Positions 1 through 5,494 of a stretch of 5,991 bases of DNA are shown here, in pieces. The position numbers and the translations under genes are program-made. The stretch spans positions 1 through 5,991 of the forward strand of contig JBJXGP010000082.1 of NCBI GenBank assembly GCA_046160425.1, read 5' to 3'. Positions within the stretch are counted from its first letter, which is position 1. Every line of letters starts with the position of its first letter. The notes under the pieces are model-generated. The model had not been told where the DNA came from, did no database searches, and worked only from the letters and a program-made list of their open reading frames with translations. This DNA is from JAQCEJ01 sp046160425. GTDB lineage: Bacteria; Planctomycetota; Planctomycetia; Planctomycetales; Planctomycetaceae.

Positions 1-26
1 TAAATTGCACCATATGCAGAAGACTT

Positions 27-50
27 ACGTGACAGGTCGCACCTTCACGT
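27..50. repeat. Imperfect inverted repeat / hairpin
   Basis: The left arm ACGTGA-c-AGGT pairs with the right arm ACCT-TCACGT around a 3-nt CGC loop. This gives ten base pairs with one bulged C at position 33. No T-run follows on either strand, so it is not a standard intrinsic terminator. It could be a terminator-like structure ending a gene to the left of the window, or a protein-binding palindrome. Confidence 0.4.
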
Positions 51-145
51 CACGAGACCGCCGCTCGTACGTTCCTCAAACTTCTTGAACGTCTCTCACA
101 CACCCACCATATTGTCAAAGAGCAAAAGACTTCGTCGACCCACCA

Positions 146-174
146 TTGTTGAGTTGCAAAAAGCAACACAACAA
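146..174. repeat. Inverted repeat with A5 loop
   Basis: The arm TTGTTGAGTTGC (146-157) faces GCAACACAACAA (163-174) across a loop of five A residues. Eleven of twelve positions pair; the only mismatch is A152 against A168. An A-rich stretch follows on the + strand rather than a T-run, so it is not a typical Rho-independent terminator in that direction. It lies about 220 bases upstream of the PLP-enzyme start and could fold in its leader RNA if transcription begins further upstream. The function is unknown. Confidence 0.45.
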
Positions 175-382
175 ACGAGAAGAAAAACGAAATCATCCCC
201 GATGTCGGGCCCCTCATTGTATCGTCCGCTGCGAGAGTGTCAACCGACCAGAATCAAAATTTTTCAGTTCTTTGGTGCGGTTCTCTGCCGCTACGCTCGC
301 AAGAACGATAAACTGGTGCCATTCATTTATCGTCATGACAAGCCGCTTCAACCCATTCGCCGTAATACCAACTTTTAACATC

Positions 383-390
383 AGGTGAGG
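383..390 (+). promoter_or_regulatory. Ribosome binding site for the GTG start at 396
   Basis: AGGTGAGG lies 5 nt before GTG 396, a strong match to the anti-Shine-Dalgarno sequence. The in-frame ATG at 411 has no comparable site in front of it, so this motif decides the start in favour of GTG. Confidence 0.7.
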
Positions 391-395
391 GCAAC

Positions 396-1490
396 GTGTC
401 ATTTATTGGAATGCAGAAACTCGAATTTGATACACCCACATATTGCCTCGATCTGGATGTTCTGGAATCGAATATCCAAAAAATATCATCACTGATCGCA
501 AGTAAAGGGATCCAATGGCGACCGCATCAAAAGTGCCATAAAACACCGGCGATCGCCTGGAAACAAATCAAAGCCGGAGCCATCGGTGTCACATGTGGCA
601 AGGTCTCGGATGCCGAAGTCATGGCGGCCGCCGGTATTCGCGACATCCTCATTGCCAACATGATCGTCGGCGAGAAAAAATGGGAACGCGTTGCCGCATT
701 ATGTCGAAATGCCGACCCCATCGTCGCCATCGACCATTTTGCGCAAGTCGAACCACTTGCGCAGATTTGCCAGAAGCGAGGAGTGACTTGCCGGGTGATC
801 ATCGAAATGGATATCGGCCTGCATCGCGTCGGTGCCTCCCCTGGCAAAGATACGCTGGAACTGGCTCAAGCGGCATCCAGATTAAAGGGGATAAAGTTCG
901 TGGGGATCATGGGTTATGAGGGGCATCTCCTGTCGGTGGAAAACCCGGATGACAAGCGCAAGCAGATTTTCTCCGCGATCGACCTATTGATTCAGGCCCG
1001 CGATCAGATGCAGAAGTCCGGAATTTGTTGCGATATCGTCAGCGCGGGAGGAACGGGATCGTATCAGATCACCGTCGACTGCCCCGGCGTCACCGAATTG
1101 CAAGCGGGAGGGGGCATATTCGCCGACCCCTTGTATCAGAACCGTATGGGACTCAAGGGGTTGGATTATTCGCTCTCGGTCCTGGCGACGGTCGTCAGCC
1201 GTCCCAATCTGGAAAAAGCGGTCCTTGACAGCGGACGCAAGACGATCAATCCCGATCAGGAAAAGCCGATTGTCAAAGGTCGTCCCGATGCGACGGTGAT
1301 CCGCATGAGTGCCGAACATTGCGAGCTTTCTCTCGGAAAAGATTCGCAGAATTTGAAGATCGGTGATAAGATTGAACTGATTCCCGGCTATGCTGACTTT
1401 ACGACCATCCTGCACGATCAATTTTATGGATTCCGGGGCGATCGACTGGAAGTGATCTGGCCGATTCAAGGGAGAGGGAAGTTACAATAG
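396..1490 (+). CDS. DSD1-type PLP-dependent enzyme (D-threonine aldolase / D-serine dehydratase family)
   Basis: A 364-residue cytoplasmic enzyme of the fold-type III PLP group: an alanine-racemase-like N-terminal barrel (about 10-250) followed by a D-serine-dehydratase-like C-terminal domain (about 260-360). The length is normal for the family. The motif R42-P-H-Q-K-C-H-K49 is the family's cofactor motif, with Lys46 expected to form the Schiff base with PLP. S216-A-G-G-T-G-S-Y223 and Q236-A-G-G-G, followed by D244-P-L-Y247, match the phosphate-binding and active-site loops. Characterised relatives use a divalent metal held by a C-terminal His-x-Asp or His-x-Cys pair. Here that position reads P330-G-Y-A-D334, so the His is replaced by Tyr332, and H340-D341 follow a little later. 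Acting on a D-amino acid or a beta-hydroxy D-amino acid is a family-level inference; the exact reaction (aldolase, dehydratase or other) cannot be read from the sequence. It starts at GTG behind AGGTGAGG and is followed after 45 bp by the DUF1501 gene, probably in the same transcript. Confidence 0.88.
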   Translation: MSFIGMQKLEFDTPTYCLDLDVLESNIQKISSLIASKGIQWRPHQKCHKTPAIAWKQIKAGAIGVTCGKVSDAEVMAAAGIRDILIANMIVGEKKWERVAALCRNADPIVAIDHFAQVEPLAQICQKRGVTCRVIIEMDIGLHRVGASPGKDTLELAQAASRLKGIKFVGIMGYEGHLLSVENPDDKRKQIFSAIDLLIQARDQMQKSGICCDIVSAGGTGSYQITVDCPGVTELQAGGGIFADPLYQNRMGLKGLDYSLSVLATVVSRPNLEKAVLDSGRKTINPDQEKPIVKGRPDATVIRMSAEHCELSLGKDSQNLKIGDKIELIPGYADFTTILHDQFYGFRGDRLEVIWPIQGRGKLQ

Positions 1491-1535
1491 AGAACCGTCG
1501 TCGAGACGCGATGGCGGACTCCGCAGGGGTAATGT

Positions 1536-2996
1536 ATGATTAACCTCTTTCCGATGCAGTCGAACCGCCGGCTATTAAAATCCGGTCAGATTCACCGTCG
1601 CACCTTGCTCAAGATGGGGTCGCTGGCACTCGGCGGCGCTGCACTCCCCGCCATGATTCAGGCGCGCGAGCAGATCGATCATCAGGAGATCAGCGAACGC
1701 GCCACCGCGAAAAACTGTATCTACATTTTTCTGTGCGGCGGACCATCTCAAAATGACATGTGGGATCTCAAGCTCGATGCCCCCGAGGGAATCCGCACGC
1801 TCTTCAAGCCGATCGAAACGAACGTTCCCGGCATCGTCTTCAGCGAATTGACGCCGAAGCTGGCACATCACGCCGACAAGCTGGCGCTGATTCGCTCGAT
1901 GACCCATAGCGACAACGCACACGGGACGGCGATCGCACGATCGTTGCTGGGCATGTTGCCGCCGCGACCGACCGAAGAACATGTTTCGCGCGACGATCAT
2001 CCGGGGTTGGGAGCGATCCTGCACGCGGTCCTGGGTTCGGGATCGAATCCGTTGCTCCCGCCGTGGGTCATTCTACCGCGACCGTTCGAGACGTCGTCTC
2101 CCCCCTACAAAGGACAAGCGGGTGGATCTCTGGGAACCCGATTCGATCCGCTGACCTTCAACAAAGAAAATAAAGCGTCGCTCAGCGATGCACCGCTGCG
2201 ACTCGATGCCCTCAAGCTGCTCGATGGTCTCGATGATTCTCGTCTCAGCGCCCGCAAGACGTTGTTGCAAGGACTGGATGATGATACGACCGGCGCACTC
2301 GGCCCCACCGCCGAGAAAAACTGGAGCACTCATCAGCAGCAGGCGCTGTCGTTGCTGACTCAACCCGAAGTGAATCGCGCCCTCGATCTGGAACTGGAAT
2401 CGCCCGAAACACGCGATCGCTACGGCCGAAATGAATACGGCCAGAGTTTTCTGATGGCCCGCCGTCTCGTCGAGTCGGGGGTGAGAATGGTGAATGTCTT
2501 CTGGACCTTCTTCGATCCCAAAGGTTGCCAGTTCAACCTGTGGGATTGTCACGGCGTCGAAAACGATGTCTGCGGCGTCGATGGGCAACTGACCGGCGTC
2601 CAGCAGCTCACGCACAAGTATTGCACCCCTTCATTCGATCATTCGTTTTCCGCATTGCTCGAAGACCTCGAACAGCGCGGCCTGCTCGACGACACGCTGA
2701 TTGCCGTCGCGGGTGAATTCGGTCGCACGCCGAAAATCAACAAGTGGTCGGGACGCGATCACTGGGCACCGTGTTATACCCAGCTTCTGGCGGGGGGAGG
2801 CGTCCGCGGCGGACAAGTTTACGGAGCCAGCGACGCGCAAGGGGCGTTCGTCAAAGACAAACCGGTGACTCCCGACGACTTCGCCGCGACGATTCTCTAT
2901 GCGTTCGGACTCTTGCCCGAAGTCGCCATCTACGACCCGACCAACCGCCCGGTCCGGATCACCACCGGCAACCCGGTGAGCGATCTTTTCGGGTGA
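1536..2996 (+). CDS. DUF1501 domain protein, Tat-exported
   Basis: A 486-residue protein of the DUF1501 family (PF07394), which is related to the alkaline phosphatase/sulfatase fold and is abundant in Planctomycetota; its substrate is not established. The N-terminus carries a twin-arginine signal: R21-R22-T-L-L-K-M-G, a hydrophobic stretch to about residue 41, and a likely cut after Q42-A43. This predicts export in folded form. Family landmarks in order are G68-G-P-S-Q-N-D-M-W-D77 near the start of the mature protein, D-R-Y-G with the following helix in the middle, W336-D-C-H-G340, G393-E-F-G-R-T-P399 and G406-R-D-H-W410, then the usual L-A-G-G-G-V-R-G-G-Q-V-Y-G stretch. The stretch after W-D-C-H-G appears longer than usual and holds C331, C338, C346 and C363. 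AGGGG at 1525-1529 is 6 nt before ATG 1536, which supports this start; ATG 1532 stops after three codons. DUF1501 genes commonly sit beside DUF1549/DUF1553 cytochrome-type genes, but none is visible here. Confidence 0.9.
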   Translation: MINLFPMQSNRRLLKSGQIHRRTLLKMGSLALGGAALPAMIQAREQIDHQEISERATAKNCIYIFLCGGPSQNDMWDLKLDAPEGIRTLFKPIETNVPGIVFSELTPKLAHHADKLALIRSMTHSDNAHGTAIARSLLGMLPPRPTEEHVSRDDHPGLGAILHAVLGSGSNPLLPPWVILPRPFETSSPPYKGQAGGSLGTRFDPLTFNKENKASLSDAPLRLDALKLLDGLDDSRLSARKTLLQGLDDDTTGALGPTAEKNWSTHQQQALSLLTQPEVNRALDLELESPETRDRYGRNEYGQSFLMARRLVESGVRMVNVFWTFFDPKGCQFNLWDCHGVENDVCGVDGQLTGVQQLTHKYCTPSFDHSFSALLEDLEQRGLLDDTLIAVAGEFGRTPKINKWSGRDHWAPCYTQLLAGGGVRGGQVYGASDAQGAFVKDKPVTPDDFAATILYAFGLLPEVAIYDPTNRPVRITTGNPVSDLFG

Positions 2997-3078
2997 TCCC
3001 GTGCGGCGGATGCAGGTTTGCAGCGGTTGATTCGCTGAAGTGTCGTCTCTTGATTTTCCAGTCCGTTGAATCGAATGC

Positions 3079-3083
3079 GAGGG
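3079..3083 (+). promoter_or_regulatory. Ribosome binding site pointing to the GTG start at 3090
   Basis: GAGGG sits 6 nt before GTG 3090. The in-frame alternatives TTG 3066 and ATG 3075 have no purine-rich site in front of them, and the GAGGG lies inside the extra codons they would add. This favours the shorter protein, whose N-terminus is a compact signal peptide. Confidence 0.55.
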
Positions 3084-3089
3084 AACTTC

Positions 3090-4736
3090 GTGAGCAGTTT
3101 TTTCCAAATCCATTTCCGTGGTCGACGCCGATTCTTCGCAGCGTTAGCGCTGATGGCCTTCGTGCTCTGCGGTCCGCGAGATTCGATCGGTCAGCAGCGC
3201 CGGGCAGCCGACAAACCGACGGCGGACGATTCTCTGGAATCCCAGGTTTCGCAAATCATCGACGATCCGCTGTATCAGCACGCCCACTGGGGACTGCTCG
3301 TCGTCGATCTCGAATCGGGCGAGACTCTGTACGAACTGAATCCCGATCGGCTGTTTGCGCCGGCGTCGACGACGAAGCTCTTCTCCGTCGCCGCCGCTTG
3401 GGACATCCTCGGACCCGATCACCGCTTCGAAACTCCCGTTCACGTTCGTGGGGAACTCGATCAACTCGGGATCCTCGACGGCGATCTCATTCTCGTCGCC
3501 ACCGGCGACCTGACAATGGGAGGACGCACTCAGGACGATGGACGTATCGCCTTCACCAATGCGGACCACACCTACGCCAACGGCAACAACACGGCGGAGC
3601 TGACGAAACCCGACCCGCTGGCGGGGCTGAATGAACTCGCCCGCCAGATCGTGGGGGCGGGAATTCGCCGCGTCAAGGGAGACGTGATCGTCGATGACCG
3701 CCTCTTCGACCAGGCGATCAGTACGGGAAGCGGCCCAACGCACATTACTCCGATCATCATCAACGACAACCTGATCGATCTGCAATTGACCCCGACGCGC
3801 GTGGGGGCACCGGCAAAGTTGTACTGGCGACCGCAGACCTCCGCATATCAAGTGGAGTCCAAAGTGCAGACCGTCGCCGCGGGAGAACCGGTCATCACGT
3901 CGATCAAGGAGGAGGGTCCGGGGCATATCGTCATCACGGGGCAAATTCCGCTGGGGCAGAATCCGCTCGTCAAGGTCTTCGAAGTTTCGGACCCGGCATC
4001 GTTTGCACGCACGCTGTTCATCGAAGAACTCGACCGCGCGGGGGTGGTCGTCGAAGCCTCGGTCTTCGGAACCAACCCCGATCCGAAAGATCTTCCTTCT
4101 CCCGAAGTGATCGAATCGTTCCCGCGCGTCGCCCGGCTGGTTTCTCCTCCTTTTTCTGAATCGGCGCGTCTCATTCTCAAGGTCAGCCACAATCTGCATG
4201 CCAGCACGCTCCCTCTTCTGCTGGCAGCGAACGACGGGAAGAAGAATCTTCGCGATGGACTGAATCGGCAGCGTGAATTCCTACTGCGGGCGGGCGTCGA
4301 CGTCGATTCGATTTCATTCGGCGGCGGAGCGGGAGGCGATCAGGCCGACTTCGTGACGCCGCGTGCGGTGATCCAGTTGCTGCGATATCTGTCGAGCCGT
4401 CCCGATTTCGATGCCATCGAAGAGACGCTGCCGATCCTCGGCTCGGACGGCACGCTGGCGACCTTCGGAGCCGAAAGTCCTGCCAAAGGAAAAGTCCTCG
4501 CGAAAACGGGAACGCTGCTCTGGGACAATTCGATGAACGGCGGCTTCATCATGACGAGCAAAGCGCTCGCCGGCTACATCGAGACCAAGCAAAAGCGCAA
4601 ACTGGTCTTCGGGTTTTACGTCAACAACGTCCATCTGAAAGAATCCACCGACACCACCATCGCCAGCAAAGCGCTCAACCGGCTCTGCGAGATTTTCTAC
4701 GAGTACAAGCAACCGTTGCCCACTGCGGGGAAGTGA
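3090..4736 (+). CDS. dacB: D-alanyl-D-alanine carboxypeptidase/endopeptidase, PBP4 type (peptidase S13)
   Basis: A class-C low-molecular-mass penicillin-binding protein of 548 residues when started at GTG 3090, or 556 from TTG 3066. The family cleaves the terminal D-Ala of peptidoglycan stem peptides and/or D-Ala cross-links in the periplasm. All three catalytic motifs are present in order: S93-T-T-K96 (nucleophile and general base), S366-H-N368, and K472-T-G474. The 273-residue gap between the first two motifs reflects the large domain insertion of the S13 family; E. coli PBP4 has about 244. The N-terminus is a Sec-type signal: R12-R-R, a hydrophobic stretch from F15 to about G28, then S-I-G34, with cleavage probably near there. 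C27 does not sit in a good lipobox. The gene lies 93 bp after the DUF1501 gene, with no clear promoter or terminator between. All key residues are intact, so it should be an active enzyme. Planctomycetes are known to make peptidoglycan, consistent with this role. Confidence 0.92.
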   Translation: MSSFFQIHFRGRRRFFAALALMAFVLCGPRDSIGQQRRAADKPTADDSLESQVSQIIDDPLYQHAHWGLLVVDLESGETLYELNPDRLFAPASTTKLFSVAAAWDILGPDHRFETPVHVRGELDQLGILDGDLILVATGDLTMGGRTQDDGRIAFTNADHTYANGNNTAELTKPDPLAGLNELARQIVGAGIRRVKGDVIVDDRLFDQAISTGSGPTHITPIIINDNLIDLQLTPTRVGAPAKLYWRPQTSAYQVESKVQTVAAGEPVITSIKEEGPGHIVITGQIPLGQNPLVKVFEVSDPASFARTLFIEELDRAGVVVEASVFGTNPDPKDLPSPEVIESFPRVARLVSPPFSESARLILKVSHNLHASTLPLLLAANDGKKNLRDGLNRQREFLLRAGVDVDSISFGGGAGGDQADFVTPRAVIQLLRYLSSRPDFDAIEETLPILGSDGTLATFGAESPAKGKVLAKTGTLLWDNSMNGGFIMTSKALAGYIETKQKRKLVFGFYVNNVHLKESTDTTIASKALNRLCEIFYEYKQPLPTAGK

Positions 4737-4801
4737 TGGTTGGGCGACAATCGAGCAATTCGGGCATAGGCTGACCTGCCGAAACTGAATTGAGATCAAA
4801 G

Positions 4802-4810
4802 TGCTACTAT
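4802..4810 (+). promoter_or_regulatory. Possible extended -10 promoter of the AT-rich gene
   Basis: TGCTACTAT contains the TGn extension and a -10 hexamer matching 4 of 6 consensus bases. No good -35 lies 16-18 nt upstream. It is positioned where GC-rich sequence gives way to AT-rich sequence, and would start transcription near 4816-4818, just ahead of the hypothetical gene. In AT-rich DNA such matches arise easily, so this is tentative. Confidence 0.25.
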
Positions 4811-4865
4811 TGAGAATGAAGTTGTACCGTTGTTACTCGATTCGCGTCTTTGTGGTGCTGTATTG

Positions 4866-5399
4866 ATGATAGAAAACGAAATTGAACATCTTGTCTTAGA
4901 AACTTTATCTGGCAATCGGCGAGGTCCGGCGGGATCGTGTATAAAAGTGAACGAGGCTGGCATCGAACTCTCACAATTGAATGGCGAGGCGTTGAAGGTA
5001 ATCGAGGACGTTATTGCAAAATATATAACGCCATTGCTTCCATGTGACGCACAAACTAATTTAGATGACGACATGATTTTCACGAAATACAGTGGCATCA
5101 AATATGTGTTGGGTGCATATTTGCTGATTGGTGTTCGAACTCGCGACAATCGTATATTTCATTTTCTTGACCGACAACATCCGTGGTTGGTTGCACGTGC
5201 GTTGTATTGCATATGCATATTTTTTCACAAAAATGTTGATGAGTATAATTTTGGTGTTTCTCCAAACGAGCAGATATTGGAATACTCAAAGGGTTTGACG
5301 ACCTCAAATAATCCTGAAATTGCAGAAGCCGCAAGATATGTACTTGATGTCCTGAAAAAACAGGAAGTTGGCACCAACGACAATTCAGAGATTAGGTGA
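4866..5399 (+). CDS. Hypothetical protein, AT-rich orphan gene
   Basis: I do not recognise this protein. From ATG 4866 it is 177 residues. The frame is open back to a stop at 4791, and TTG 4830 would give 189 residues with a hydrophobic extension; neither start has a strong Shine-Dalgarno sequence. There is no clear signal peptide or transmembrane pattern from the ATG. The protein seems mostly helical, with an acidic N-terminus, a hydrophobic stretch at about 74-90, a second at about 105-120 starting H-P-W-L and containing Y-C-I-C-I-F-F, and a charged amphipathic helix at about 149-166 (N-P-E-I-A-E-A-A-R-Y-V-L). That last helix recalls a HEAT-type repeat end, but this is only an impression. 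Codon use is strikingly AT-rich: positions 5221-5280 are about 32% GC, against about 62% in a sample of the upstream dacB gene (3481-3540). This suggests horizontal acquisition. A palindromic repeat begins one base after its stop. Confidence 0.6.
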   Translation: MIENEIEHLVLETLSGNRRGPAGSCIKVNEAGIELSQLNGEALKVIEDVIAKYITPLLPCDAQTNLDDDMIFTKYSGIKYVLGAYLLIGVRTRDNRIFHFLDRQHPWLVARALYCICIFFHKNVDEYNFGVSPNEQILEYSKGLTTSNNPEIAEAARYVLDVLKKQEVGTNDNSEIR

Positions 5400-5400
5400 C

Positions 5401-5425
5401 GTAGATCAGGCACAGCCTGATCTAC
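5401..5425. repeat. Perfect 11-bp inverted repeat, REP-like
   Basis: Arms GTAGATCAGGC (5401-5411) and GCCTGATCTAC (5415-5425) are exact reverse complements around a 3-nt ACA loop. The repeat starts one base after the stop codon of the AT-rich gene. No T-run follows, so it is not a canonical intrinsic terminator, though the hairpin could still stabilise or end the upstream transcript. The compact GC-balanced palindrome just outside a coding region is typical of dispersed REP-type repeats. Whether other copies exist in this genome cannot be seen here. Confidence 0.75.
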
Positions 5426-5436
5426 CGAAGCTTCGG
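5425..5436. repeat. 12-bp perfect palindrome adjoining the inverted repeat
   Basis: CCGAAGCTTCGG is its own reverse complement and shares its first base with the preceding inverted repeat. Together, 5401-5436 forms two stacked palindromes. The pair may be a single composite element, such as a REP unit or a protein or transposase recognition structure. Confidence 0.55.
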
Positions 5437-5480
5437 GGACGGCTCTGCCAAAATACACAGTTCCTCGCGTTAGTCAGGCT

Positions 5481-5488
5481 GGAAGGAG
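5481..5488 (+). promoter_or_regulatory. Ribosome binding site for the TTG start at 5495
   Basis: GGAAGGAG lies 6 nt before TTG 5495, a near-ideal Shine-Dalgarno sequence at ideal spacing. An in-frame stop (TAG 5471-5473) lies just upstream. The other in-frame candidate, TTG 5489, directly abuts the motif and is too close. Confidence 0.7.
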
Positions 5489-5494
5489 TTGGGG

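Larger units (their letters stand above)
1..395. other. Upstream intergenic region without a convincing gene
   Basis: No reading frame here looks like a real protein. The open frames are short, overlap each other and give basic, low-complexity products with no recognisable domain. The composition is noticeably more AT-rich than the genes from about 1500 to 4736. The region contains two imperfect hairpins (27-50 and 146-174, listed separately). A weak sigma70-like pair is also present: TTGAAC at 85-90, a 17-nt spacer and CATATT at 108-113, each matching consensus at 4 of 6 positions. That is too weak to call as a promoter. The region ends in a clear ribosome binding site for the next gene. It may be a long 5' leader plus the 3' end of whatever lies to the left. 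Confidence 0.6.

Noticed and set aside
85..378. 97-codon frame in the upstream region (and an overlapping 80-codon frame)
   Set aside because: There is no ribosome binding site, no recognisable domain, the composition is basic and low-complexity, and several frames compete over the same stretch.
2744..3634. 296-codon open frame on the + strand spanning the DUF1501 and dacB genes
   Set aside because: It is out of frame with two well-supported genes, its product is extremely rich in Arg and Ser without domains, and such frames are common in GC-rich coding DNA.
3144..4199. 351-codon antisense open frame opposite dacB
   Set aside because: It lies fully opposite a gene with all S13 catalytic motifs. 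The product is Arg/Asp/Val-rich low-complexity sequence, as expected from the reverse complement of GC-rich codons.
4764..4780. Possible degenerate second copy of the palindromic repeat after dacB, which would flank the AT-rich islet on both sides
   Set aside because: Its reverse complement shares only short matches (such as AGGTCAG against AGATCAG) with the 5401-5425 repeat and lacks the inverted symmetry, so the likeness is within chance.
4755..4792. Terminator-like pairing after dacB (CAATT and CGG against CCG and AATTG)
   Set aside because: The stem is interrupted by a bulge of about six bases and a long loop, and no T-run follows.
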